DNA of 64,000 nucleotides, from NCBI RefSeq assembly GCF_003286085.1, contig NW_020825415.1, positions 1-64,000 of the forward strand, written 5' to 3'. Source of the DNA: Drosophila persimilis (Eukaryota; Arthropoda; Insecta; Diptera; Drosophilidae). The stretch's first letter is position 1, and every line of letters starts with the position of its first letter. The translations under genes were made by a program, and so were the position numbers. The notes beneath the pieces were generated by a model. The model saw only the letters and a program-made list of their open reading frames with translations. It made no database searches and was not told where the DNA came from. Of the stretch, positions 33,990-44,058 are shown piece after piece.

Positions 33990-34751
33990 TGTGCCTAATC
34001 GTCGATCCAGAGACAGCCACTGCAACAAAGAAAAAGACGTCAATACGGACAACAACGAAAAACGGCCAAAAGTCTCTCATGCCATTATGTGAGGGCGGGA
34101 TGGCCTGGTGTTGAGCCGCCGGACGCCAGCAAATCCTGCAAAGGAAGAAGAAACAGAAGGGAGAAGCAGACTGCCAAAACACACAAAATACTCACCTGCT
34201 GTTTTACGCCAACACCAACCAGACAAGGGGCGCCACAAATAACATCCAAACTCCGACAAGTACCTGCAAATAAACACAAATTTAAATCACACGCCAAAAC
34301 GAACACCTCCTCATCTGGGTGGCCGGACCAGCAGCCACTCGGATGCGGCCAACAACATCACAATCGACAACGTATCCTGGTGGCCGGACCAGTTTGCCAC
34401 TTGGATGCGGCCAATAACACAAATCGTTGGCATCACATTTCATGTCAATGCCAACACACTGGACAATGCATCCTCGGGTGGCCGGACCAGTGCCACTCGG
34501 TCTGCTGCACCAAACCAACAGACAGATGCAACGTGGGCGGCCGGACCAGAGCCGCTCGCCATCTCCAATTTTTGCCCACTCTGCACGCATACACCAAAAA
34601 TCCAGCCAGCCAATTAACAACACACAGGGGGACAACAGAGCCGGCCGGTATACAGCGTATTGTTCGCATTGCGTTTGATATGCCCGCCGGTGCTCCGTTG
34701 ATGTTTGTCCTCCTCTTAGAAATAAAATAAATTGTAATTAATATGTTTATA
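33990..34751 (+). other. 3' UTR of gag element G4
   Basis: It contains the GGTGGCCGGACCAGCAGCC repeats (34318-34560), the GATATGCCCGCCGGTGCTCC block and AATAAAATAAATTG. The mdg3/micropia-like element interrupts it at TTTATA (34748-34751 is the target duplicate TATA). Confidence 0.8.
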
Positions 34752-35040
34752 TGTAAGATTAATATTAAAGTATCGTTTATTAATAATGTTTTGATCGAAA
34801 AAGAGTACAAAGTGTTCGATTTAAGATGTGCAATTAATGATTCTGTTCTTCCGACGTTTTGTTAAACTTTCTGCTTCTACTTCCAACAACCGACTCCCAT
34901 ATCGATAACCCCTTATCGGCTAGGTCTTTTAAACATCGGTTAAGTCTGGTTATATCGGTTAGGTCTTATCGATGGTATCTTAAGTTCAAATGTTAATTTA
35001 GATGGGATAGTGTTAACTGCTTGATACACTGTCCTTTACA
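34752..35040 (-). repeat. 3' LTR of the mdg3/micropia-like element (289 bp)
   Basis: Same length as the partner at 39253-39541, with two visible differences (near 34821 and 34954). The pol stop codon (35036-35038) lies inside this LTR. Confidence 0.92.
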
Positions 35041-36220
35041 TTCGGCCCTCCTGCTCATCTTCATCTGTCCCAGATGATAATATATCCTCGTTCTCTGAGA
35101 AAAAACGCCATAGCTTCATATTGTCACTGCTCGTTGCGGTGATGTTTGGCCCCTCGACTTGAGCAACCTTTCTGACGTCGTAGCGACCGTTCCGCTTTAC
35201 CTTGGTGACTTCATATGGGCCTAGATACTCGCTGGCCAACTTGCGTCCTGCGACGAACTGCGTCCTCTTGATCGCGACCATGTCTCCTAGTCTGTAGCCG
35301 TGCTCAGGTCGTCGTTTTTTATCATAATTGCGCTTGTACACCTCTTGCGCCTTCTCAATGTTTTGTTTCGCTTGGTCACGCAGTTCTTGGCGCTCGTTGT
35401 TAAACTGCGTAACCAACTCCTCGTTGAGAACCTCCAATAGTCGACTTTCAGCTTGTCTGTGCATCTTTGTCCCAAACATGACCTCGAATGGCGACGACTT
35501 CAACGTAGAATGCACATGCGAATTAATCGCCATCTGAACCTTTGGCACATGCTTGTACCACTTCGTTGACTCCTGAGCTGAGAGCTTTGCGATGATACCC
35601 AAAATTGAACGGTTCACCCGCTCAATCTGACCGTTGCCTCTCGCCACACCTGTCGTTGTACACACATGTTCGACTTTGTTCTCGTTGAGAAACTCGCTGA
35701 GTGCGTTGGATGTAAACGCTGCTCCTCTGTCGCTGACTATGCGCTTGGGAAAACCAAACACAAATGACCAATCTCTCAGCCTCTTCACAACTTCTTCGTG
35801 ACCTGTTGACTTAGTTGGGAACAGCCACACAAACTTGGAGAATGCATCTACCACAGCAAAAATGTACTTGTATTGCTTGGCTGTCGCATCCATTGGTCCC
35901 AAATGATCAACGTGCAGCGTGTATAGTGGTGTGTCACCCTTGTCAATGCAATGAAGATAGCCTTCTTGTTTGCCCAACTTTTTGCTGAAAATTATACAAC
36001 TGATACAATTAGTAATCAACTTATTTACTTTCCGTTCAAGGTGCGGAATCCAGTATTGCTGCTGAACTGAGTGCATTGTCTTCGCTGTGGAGAAATGACC
36101 AACTTCATGCGATCCTTGAATGATTTCCCTTTCCATCAGCCTTGGAACCACCAATACGTCATTGCCATTTACAGATTTGAAGAGAAGACCTCCTTTTAGC
36201 TTGTAGTCTTGATATGGGTG
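35036..36220 (-). pseudogene. Integrase region of the mdg3/micropia-like element, downstream of a stop
   Basis: The frame continues from the RT/RNase H part after a TAG at 36221-36223. From the first Met (36154), 372 residues remain open. Zinc domain: His16, His20, Cys50, Cys53. DDE core: Asp83, Asp142 and Glu178 (35-residue spacing between the last two). The C-terminus has a GYRLGDMVAIKR motif, then YLGPYEVTKVKRNGRYDV, a chromatin-binding-like SH3 fold of gypsy integrases. It ends five bases inside the LTR. Intact except for the upstream stop. Confidence 0.85.
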
Positions 36221-38083
36221 CTACTTCAGGATCTCAACTGTGGCTTTGATGAAATCGTCATCCTGCTTTATCCGAGCTGTTAGCTCCGTCGTCACGAACA
36301 TGCATGTCTGCGGAAAACGACTGAGACAGTCCACGTGTCTCATTCTGTCCCCTGGGCGGTGTACTACTTTGAATGTAAAGTCCTCCATATACAGAATCCA
36401 CTGGGAAACTTCTCTGGGTATATCTGCTTTCGTTGTTGTCTGCTTAAACGCCGCACAGTCAGTGGCAAGATCAAATTTGATCCCCAACAGGTAGTGACGA
36501 AACTTCTTGAGTGCGAGGTACGCAGCTTTGACCTCCAAATAGTAACTGTGACGTTTGGACTCAGCTTGTGTAGTCTTTTTACTCCAATAGTAAATCGGGT
36601 GGAAATTGCCATCAAACTGCTGCAACAAAACTGCTCCGAAACCTTCTTTGGATGCATCCGTGTGGAGTTCCGTTGGCGCTTCTCGTGAGTATAAATGTAA
36701 TACAGGTGCGATTACAAGCAGATTCTTTAAGGTTTGTAGCGACTGTTGCTCTGCTTCGCCAATGTTGAAAACTGCTTCCTTCCTGAGTAGATTCGTGAGC
36801 GGCCGGGCAACTTGTGGATAGCCAGGGATGAACTTTCTGAAAAAGCCTGTGAGTCCCAGAAATGCTTGAACTGCTTTAATGTCTTTGGGCGTAGCAAACC
36901 GACTGACAGCTGCTGTCTTCTCTTTGCCGGGCCAGATTCTCCCGTCCTCAATGATATGGCCCAGAAAGCTAATGCGTGGCTGCATGAAGCTACATTTCTT
37001 CCACTTGATCTTTAGGCCAAACTTCGCAGCTGTCTCCAGAACCAACTTCGTCTTCCTCATGCACACCTCGGGCGACGCGGCGTAAACAATTATGTCGTCC
37101 ATATAAAGCTGCATAATGTCAGAGTTGATTAATTCTTGAAAAATATAGCTTACGAACCGAATAAACGCAGCTGGCGAGTTCTTGAATCCGAAAGGCGCTT
37201 TATTAAACTCGAATAATCGCTCCTTTGTGACGAAGGCCGTATACGACTTGCTTTGCTCTTCCATAGGCACATGGAAAAATCCGTTTTCAAGGTCCATTAT
37301 GGTAAACCACTTAGCCGACTGCAGCTTTTCCAAGACTTCCTCCATGATCGAGACTGGGAAGCAGTCCAGCAATACCATGCTGTTTAACTTCCTGTAGTCT
37401 ACGCAAACTCTAAGTGTACCATCTTTTTTCTTCACGACGACAACTCTGCTCGCTACATTTGAAGACGACTTGCGTACGATTCCTTGCTCGATCCATTCTT
37501 CGACTTGCTTCTTTACGGCACTGGCTTCGTCTGTCGATAAACGACTCGGTGAGTGATGAAACGGCTTGATTACTCCGTCGGGAACTATCTTCAGTTGAAT
37601 TGGAGACTGCTTTGCAACTTCTGTGGGCATTTGGTAACTGTTTCTTATCATCTGTTCAACGTCTTTTCGATATTGCGGTGGAGCTACAAAGGATGAATCT
37701 TCAGTTACATTATATATAAGAGCATGCTTATCTGTTGGCACAGGATCTGCGTCATGCTTCAAGAACGTGTATCCTTGCATATCAGCGACGAAACGGAACT
37801 TTTTAATGAAATCATGCCCCAAAAGTGCGTCGAAATCAATCTGGCTACTGGGGACTACTAAAAACTTCTGTGTGGTCTGCAAGTTATCCACGGTAACTTC
37901 TGCATTAAAGTATCCAACAGGCTTTGTTGATATCTGACCCAGACCGCGCAACATAGTTGTGCACTTCAAAAGTTTCTCATGTTTTTCATGGTCTTCAACA
38001 TACTCTCTTTGATTATGGTTACATCTGACCCTGTATCCACAAGACAGTCAACTACAATGCCGTTTATTTGAATTTCTTTCATG
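36221..38083 (-). pseudogene. pol of the mdg3/micropia-like element: protease, RT, RNase H
   Basis: The protease site (CLVDTGSDVTII) is encoded at about 38050-38015, in frame with the gag knuckles. A one-base frame change near 37990 separates it from the 582-codon open frame (37969-36221). That frame has the PR end (FDALLGHDFI), RT with LRVCVDYRKLN, FTIMDLENGFFHV, PFGFKNSPAAF and catalytic YMDD (residues 289-292), and RNase H (TDAS at 437-440, HVDCLSRF at about 535). It ends in a TAG whose downstream frame is integrase, so the stop is a point lesion. Confidence 0.85.
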
Positions 38084-38847
38084 CGACTGCGATCCAAAAT
38101 GACGCGAACTTTATCAACTTTATCAGCTTCATAAGGACAGTTACGCGAAATGTGACCATTCTGATTGCAGTTAAAACACTTCGTTTCGGCTTTGCAGTCT
38201 TTGCGTTTGTGTTCTCCTGATCCACAGTTATAGCAATATTCTTTTTTACCGCTTTGCCCTTCTTCTCCAATATGTTCAAACGATCATAGATATCGAACAG
38301 CGTCTTCAACATGTCCGACTGCTGCTATTTTTCTCATCTGCAGCAAGTACTCGTGCATCGACTCATTACTCTTCCTCTTTCTTTCTTGCAGCAGCTTATG
38401 AATGTCTGCACTGTTATAGCTACATGTGAATTCATCCAATAATACGTTCTTGAGTTCCTCATAGGTGCACACGCATTCTGCTTCAAGGAAAAGCTTAGCT
38501 GCACCGGTCATTTTTCCTCTGGCCTGCACATACTTTTGCTTTTCAGTAAGCTCATATGCGTCGGCATTTTTTTCGAAAATCTCAAACCATTTTTCTATGG
38601 GAACCGATTTTCCATCACAATCGCTCACAACTTTTGTAAAATTATCTGGAGCGATCTTCATTTCTCGTTGCTCATCGCAAAGCACTTTCAAACTTAGCAA
38701 CTTTATCATTTGATCAATCTTGTCCTCAGTATTCTTTTCCGCATTTTCTAAATCTTCCCTCTCGTTTGCAATCGGGCGCGACGTTCCTGGTACAGCTTCT
38801 TCCTTCTCTCTCTCTTTCCAGTGCAACGGCGGCGGTGTTTGCATCAT
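38084..38847 (-). pseudogene. gag of the mdg3/micropia-like element
   Basis: It starts MMQTPPPLHWKEREKEE at 38847. The capsid-like part (VPIEKWFEIFEKNADAYELTEKQK, then LFLEAECVCTYEELKNVLLDEF and SNESMHEYLLQM) is open to 38284, where the frame shifts. In the continuing frame are two regular knuckles, CYNCGSGEHKRKDC and CFNCNQNGHISRNC (about 38235-38145), running on in frame into the protease. This indicates a single gag-pol frame in the intact element. Confidence 0.82.
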
Positions 38848-39234
38848 TTTGCGGCTCTTTTCGACTTGTGTCTGTGTACCCGACGAGTGCTTGTCTTTTC
38901 TGTTTATAAGTGTGTATCACACACAACGAGTCTGTGCGTGTTTTTTCTGCTTATGTATGTACTGCGCACGGACAAGGCGACGCTGCGACGCGACAATGAG
39001 TTTCACAATTTTTCAACCGAATTAAACGACTGATCTTTTATTAAAATCCGTGTCTACTGTTATGCTCACAGAATTTTGATTGTTCAACTTAATGTTTATA
39101 GCCACCAACAACAACTTTACATCTTCATGTAGCTACAAACAACAACTTTAACAACTTTTCAACAATCCTCTTCTTGCATCAGCTTCTGCTTTCTTCTGTT
39201 TTTCTTTTTCACACACTCTGAGCTCTTTATTCGA

Positions 39235-39250
39235 CGCGGACGAGCCCCCA
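39235..39250 (-). other. Primer binding site, tRNA-Pro type
   Basis: Minus strand, two bases inside the 5' LTR: TGGGGGCTCGTCCGCG. The first 14 bases match the complement of the tRNA-Pro 3' end, an unusual primer choice among fly gypsy elements as far as I know. Confidence 0.78.
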
Positions 39251-39252
39251 AA

Positions 39253-39541
39253 TGTAAGATTAATATTAAAGTATCGTTTATTAATAATGTTTTGATCGAA
39301 AAAGAGTACAAAGTGTTTGATTTAAGATGTGCAATTAATGATTCTGTTCTTCCGACGTTTTGTTAAACTTTCTGCTTCTACTTCCAACAACCGACTCCCA
39401 TATCGATAACCCCTTATCGGCTAGGTCTTTTAAACATCGGTTAAGTCTGGTTATACCGGTTAGGTCTTATCGATGGTATCTTAAGTTCAAATGTTAATTT
39501 AGATGGGATAGTGTTAACTGCTTGATACACTGTCCTTTACA
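39253..39541 (-). repeat. 5' LTR of the mdg3/micropia-like element (289 bp)
   Basis: It follows the primer site and is flanked on the right by the target duplicate TATA (39542-39545). The leader between this LTR and gag (38848-39234) holds no recognised gene. Confidence 0.92.
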
Positions 39542-40175
39542 TATATGTGTGTAAATGTATGTCAATTATCGTTTATTTTACCTTGTCTGCATCAATGTAT
39601 TTGTTGTAGATGACAATTCTGTTGTTTCTGTAGTTTTGCATGTCCGTAGATAGTTTATCCATAGTTTTAGTTACTTGCCTGTGATATTAGGAATAAGTTT
39701 TTGTAAATTAATGTAGTTTTTCTGTAGTTAATTGTATATTTTTCGTAGTTTGGCGGACATTGAGTGTTCCACCATGAACCTCGTCCGCCACTCTCATCTC
39801 GTCCGCCCGCTCGAGAGGTTGCGATCGTCGGACGTTCTATAACGTCTTGATTGATTGATTGTTCTTTGCCGTGTCGCCATTTCCTTTCTTTCTGTGGTGC
39901 CCTGTTTTCTTTTTGTGGTGTCTGTCGTGTGCCGTGCCGTGCCGTGCCCCGCTGACATGACAAAAGTCTTTTTCCCCCTCCGCCACTACTACTACCGACA
40001 AGCTTTCTGCTCCCCAATAAATAATTTATAACATTAATCTATAAAAACACAAACTAACGAGAGAAAACTGTGTAAAGAGATAGAAAGTGCCACTAAAAGT
40101 CCAAATACAAACACACAAAAACAACTTAACTGCAATTAACTTGACGAAAGGGAAAAACCTACACCAGCAACAAAA
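39542..40175 (+). other. Spacer and leader between gag elements G4 and G5
   Basis: It resumes the G4 tail (TATATGTGTGTAAATG...), passes TGCATCAATGTATTTGTTG and a T-rich part as at 16561-16760, then joins GGCGGACATTGAGTGTTCC and the standard leader. Relative to G3 it lacks about 300 bp including the poly(G) run. Confidence 0.78.
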
Positions 40176-41177
40176 ATGACAAGAGGAATGGCCAGGCGAG
40201 GCTCCAGCAGACGCCACAGCGACGGCGGCAGAGCGGCCCGCAGAGGGGCCCTTGCAGCAGCAGCAGCAGAGCCCTTGGCGCAGACGCCAGCAACAACGTC
40301 AACGCCAATGCAGAGCGCCGACGCCACAGCGACGGCGGCTGCAGCCAACAAGAGCAGCGAGCCAATGCCACCAACTGTGAGTACCCAGCCATCGCCATAG
40401 CCGATATATCCACGGCCACAGCCACTCCCCCCTCGAGCCACATCACGCAAGCGCAAACCAAAAAGGGAAATGCCGAGAAGACGCCGCTCTCACTGCCACT
40501 TTTCCCGCCTCTCACGCTCTCGGACACACAACACAGTTCGGGAGTAACGGGAGAGGGAGAAGACAGAGGAGAGCCAGCAAACCGACGCGCAAGAGCGGAG
40601 CGCCAGAACGGCCAACGGGCCGCCACACACACACACACGACCGGATCGAACCCGTTGCGAATCGAACTTGGTTCGAGCTCGAGCGGCGGGTCGATCCGTG
40701 CCAGTGTCCAGCCAACACCAATACCACGACAACCAGCAACTACACAACCACAACCACAAATACCACCAACACCAGCAACCCCAAAGCGACGCCATGCCCT
40801 CATCGTCAGTGAGAGCGACGATGAGGAGGGGAGAGCGAACGGGTCAGCCGACAGGGCCGCCATCACCACCATCAGCAGCAGCGGCCGCCAATTAAAAAGC
40901 CCAAAAAGAAAAGGCAAACTTTGGAGGAGCTGGAGGTTATTGTCCAGGAGCAGCTGAGGCAGCACGAGCTGCGGCAGAAGCAGCAGAAACGGACAACAAA
41001 GACAGCTAACACCAACATAGTTGCCGATCCTGCCTCTCTGCCACAATCTACACAGCCAACACATGCCCCTGCCCCTGCCACTACTATAACCCACAGCCAT
41101 CACCAACATCAAAAACAGCCAATAGATAGACAATCACCAGCCATTCACACAGACAATATCGACAATAGCAATAAAAA
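40176..41177 (+). pseudogene. Gag element G5 ORF1, part before DINE J
   Basis: It starts MTRGMARRGSSRRHSDGGR. A deletion relative to G4 removes an Ala/Asn-rich segment, and the frame stops 75 codons in. Further on, the SESDDEEG block and the LEELEVIVQEQL block are readable in other frames. It is interrupted in GCAATAAAAA and continues at 49386. Confidence 0.75.
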
Positions 41178-42200
41178 CGAGGGGGAACGTTGTGAGTTGC
41201 TGCGGACACCGCAACTCTACAGTTATACCCGATACTAAGTCAGTATGGCTTTCCTCCGGCAGACGCCGCTAATATTAAACGACACGACAAAGAGTGCGTG
41301 CGAGAGAGACAGAAAATCAGTCTGAGCGTGATGTCACGCGCTGCGTAGCCACTGCAAATTGATTTGTTCCTTTTGGCTACAAAAATTATCTGATCTGATC
41401 CAGATTCAGCAATCTGATAGATATGGTCGTTATCTATGATTCTGCGTTTTTAGTTTTCTCGAATCTGCAATATTGTGGATGCAACAGATTTTCGTCCTTT
41501 GTGTGGGCGGAAGGGGGTGGGGCGAAATTTTGAGATACACGTTTTATAGTGAGATCTAAGAGAAGTGCGGATTCCAAATTTGGTTACTCTAGCGTTAATA
41601 GTCTTTGAGATTTGTGAATATCCCCAGATTTGCATCCTTTGCGGGGGCGGAAGGGGGTGTGGCGAAATTTTGAAACAAACTCGTCTCGGTCTGATATATT
41701 AGGAGTGTGGATACCAAATTTGGTTGCTCTAGCTTTTATAGTCTCTGAGATCTAGACGCTAATGTTTTACTCTAAGTAAAGCCGCCTATGCTACCTGTGT
41801 GTTAGAGAGAGACAGGGCGAGAAAAAATGAAATTGTTTTCTTGATGCTGGCTATAATAGTAATACGATCCAATTCAGATTCTGCAGTCTAAAAGATATGG
41901 TCATTCTCTACGATTCTGCGTTTTTTGTTTTCTCGTATCTTTAAAATTGTGGATGCCACAGATTTTCGCCCTTTGTGGGGGCGGAAGTGGGCGGGGCAAA
42001 GTTTTGTAATATTTTTGTAGCAGTGACATATCACAGAAGTCTGGATCCAAAACATCGTTGCTCTAGCTCTTATAGTCTTTGAGCATTAGGCGCTGAAGGG
42101 GACGGACAGACGGACAGACGGACGGACGGACAGACGGACAGACGGACAGACAGACATGGCTCAATCGACTCGGCTATTGATGCTGATCAAGAATATATAT
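41178..42200 (-). mobile_element. DINE-1 copy J, left part
   Basis: Hairpin end, modules and a long GGACAGACGGACAGACGG tract. It is broken inside AAGAATATATAT by the 17.6-like element. The remaining piece is 49280-49385. Confidence 0.9.
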
Positions 42201-42796
42201 AGTGACATATCCATAATTCCCCACATCCCATACACATTATGTTTATGTACAATTCATCCACCCCATCCACACAAGTAACAGGACCCCACTCAAGAATCAA
42301 TAACTGTTTCTTCCCATACTCCAAGCTAGGGCCCCCCCATAATATAAACAATGGACCACATTGTTTCAGCAACATTAGAATCACGCCACTCTCGAGAAAT
42401 CGATTCTTTAGAATCACGCCACTCATGAGGACCAATCAAAGCTAGACATAAAACCAAGGAGTATCACATTCCTAGCTCCGTCATGTAATGCAACACCGAT
42501 CGCCAGCAGTGGATGCCTTTCATCAAAGCCGACGCATCCCCAAATATCGATCCAGGCACGTACGCCACCGACACGAAGATGCAGCCGAGGAAAGCAACGC
42601 CCGAAGCCAGAGTCGGGAGTTCCAAGAGAAGGGCTCATGGAAACTAGCCAGCAGCAGAGAGATCAGTTCCGTTTGAGACAAGCAGACCGAAAGTCAAGTC
42701 GGGGAATTCATTTAAATCTTGTGACATAAAGATATTTAAGTTGTAAAATAAAAGTCTTTGTTAAAAAACTTAAAATCGAGTTGCGGATATTTAACT
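42201..42796 (+). repeat. 5' LTR of the 17.6-like element (596 bp)
   Basis: Identical by eye to 48684-49279. Contains a polyadenylation-type AATAAA (within AAAATAAAAGTC near 42750). Confidence 0.94.
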
Positions 42797-42813
42797 GGCG
42801 CAGTCGGTAGGAT
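42796..42813 (+). other. Primer binding site, tRNA-Ser type
   Basis: TGGCGCAGTCGGTAGGAT is complementary to the 3' end of a fly serine tRNA. Its first T is also the last base of the LTR, as in 17.6 and 297. Confidence 0.88.
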
Positions 42814-43101
42814 TTCGTTTAAAATTAACACCTATATTTCGGTAATGGTCAGCTTGTGTAATTTATAATTACTGTGATCACGTAATCCCGGAATTGTTAA
42901 TAAAATTGTGAAATCCGCCAAAGAACCTATGTGCTGCAAGCACATACGATTTGCAAAACTAATTTAAGAGAACTGAAGTAAGCGGAGATAGTGAATCACC
43001 AAGGACAGTGAAACACTTAATACAAAATCAAAAAAACTTACAAGTGAACCAAAATAAAGTTAAAAACTACAACAAAACAAAACCCAATCAACACCAACAA
43101 C

Positions 43102-44058
43102 ATGGCGTTACCACCACTATCATTGAGCGAAATCCACTTGAACCAGGCACTGCTGTCGATCCGACAAATACCTGCCTATGACGGTTCATCTGGACAGCTA
43201 AGCTCATTTATCAAACGAATCGAATATGTATGCGGATTATATCCAACTGAAGATCTTCGCCAACAAAGGATCCTATTTGGAGCGACCGAGATCCAACTGT
43301 CAGGAGAGGCACAACGCATATCGCAAATGATACAACCCAACACGTGGCTCGAACTGAAGACGGCGCTGATCAACGAGTTCAAAAATCACACACCATATGA
43401 AGAACTCTTACGACAACTATACACCACCAGATTCAACGGCAGTCTTCGTAAGTTTATAGAAGAATTAGAGATAAAAGCATTATTAATAAACAATAAGCTA
43501 AACTTAGAAAACATACCAGAAAATAATGTCATTTATAAAAACGCTTTGAACAACACAATTAAAGATGTCATTACTCGAAAACTTCCTGACAGAATGTTCA
43601 TGACCTTAGCAAGAAAAGATATTACCACATTGTCTAATCTTAAGAAGGCAGCACAAGAAGAAGGATTGTACGAAGCTAGTACAACAGATTCAGGTACAAA
43701 TAAAGATCAATCGAAATCGTCTCAATCAAATCGAAAGAATGTTGGAAACTATTATCCAAATTATAATACTACTAACTATCACAATCAAACTCAGAGTTCA
43801 TCTGGAACAGGTCAGACTAATCGAACAAATCAAAATCAAAATTCCCAAAATCCTGGATTATACAATGAGTTCAAAAATTCCTTGAATCAAGGTAGGGCTC
43901 AGAATCCATTCAATCAGCAAATATCTCAAAACCAAGCTAGTGGGAGTGGACCCAACCAACCTACTAAAAGAGGGAGGGAGAGCCAGAGTGGCCAAACGAA
44001 GATGGACGTAAATTTTCATCAAGCCGCCTCGGAAGAAACCGAGGAGGACCCTATATAA
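43102..44058 (+). CDS. gag: gag of the 17.6-like element (318 aa)
   Basis: Structural protein of the particle. It starts MALPPLSLSEIHLNQALLSI after an A-rich leader (AACAACATGG). The N-terminal two thirds have the gypsy capsid layout (IPAYDGSSGQLSSFIKRIEY, then WLELKTALINEFKNHTPYEE, LRKFIEELEIKALL). The C-terminal third is Asn/Gln/Ser/Arg-rich without CCHC knuckles, as usual for this group. The frame is intact. pol overlaps in the -1 frame before the gag stop, with a candidate slippage site at 44010-44016. Confidence 0.88.
   Translation: MALPPLSLSEIHLNQALLSIRQIPAYDGSSGQLSSFIKRIEYVCGLYPTEDLRQQRILFGATEIQLSGEAQRISQMIQPNTWLELKTALINEFKNHTPYEELLRQLYTTRFNGSLRKFIEELEIKALLINNKLNLENIPENNVIYKNALNNTIKDVITRKLPDRMFMTLARKDITTLSNLKKAAQEEGLYEASTTDSGTNKDQSKSSQSNRKNVGNYYPNYNTTNYHNQTQSSSGTGQTNRTNQNQNSQNPGLYNEFKNSLNQGRAQNPFNQQISQNQASGSGPNQPTKRGRESQSGQTKMDVNFHQAASEETEEDPI
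44010..44016 (+). promoter_or_regulatory. Candidate -1 ribosomal frameshift site
   Basis: The heptamer A AAT TTT sits in the gag frame 42 bases before the gag stop. After a -1 slip the frame is open through GPYINITINKR into the protease DSGSS. The pattern X XXY YYZ and the position fit gag-pol frameshifting in gypsy-type elements. A downstream stimulatory structure was not assessed. Confidence 0.6.

Larger units (their letters stand above)
34752..39541 (-). mobile_element. Complete LTR retrotransposon, mdg3/micropia-like Ty3/gypsy, tRNA-Pro primer
   Basis: Two 289-bp LTRs (TGTAAGATTAAT...CCTTTACA), flanked by the duplicated TATA (34748-34751 and 39542-39545), surround gag with two CCHC knuckles, PR, RT, RNase H and integrase; there is no env. 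Total 4790 bp. The LTRs differ at two positions seen by eye, so insertion is fairly recent. The primer site matches tRNA-Pro. RT and the RMRHVDCLSRF tether suggest the mdg3/micropia side of gypsy; this is tentative. It is damaged by a frameshift in gag, one between PR and RT, and one in-frame stop in pol. Confidence 0.87.

Noticed and set aside
40159..41133. 324-codon minus-strand ORF, and similar ones at 31712-32404, 17501-18133 and 56269-56898
   Set aside because: They are antisense to the gag units, rich in Leu/Ser/Cys/Trp from the CAG/GCC-rich plus strand, carry no motif, and recur only because the unit recurs.
42201..42796. 60-80 codon ORFs inside the 17.6-like LTRs
   Set aside because: Present in both LTRs because the LTRs are identical; no motif, and LTRs are regulatory.
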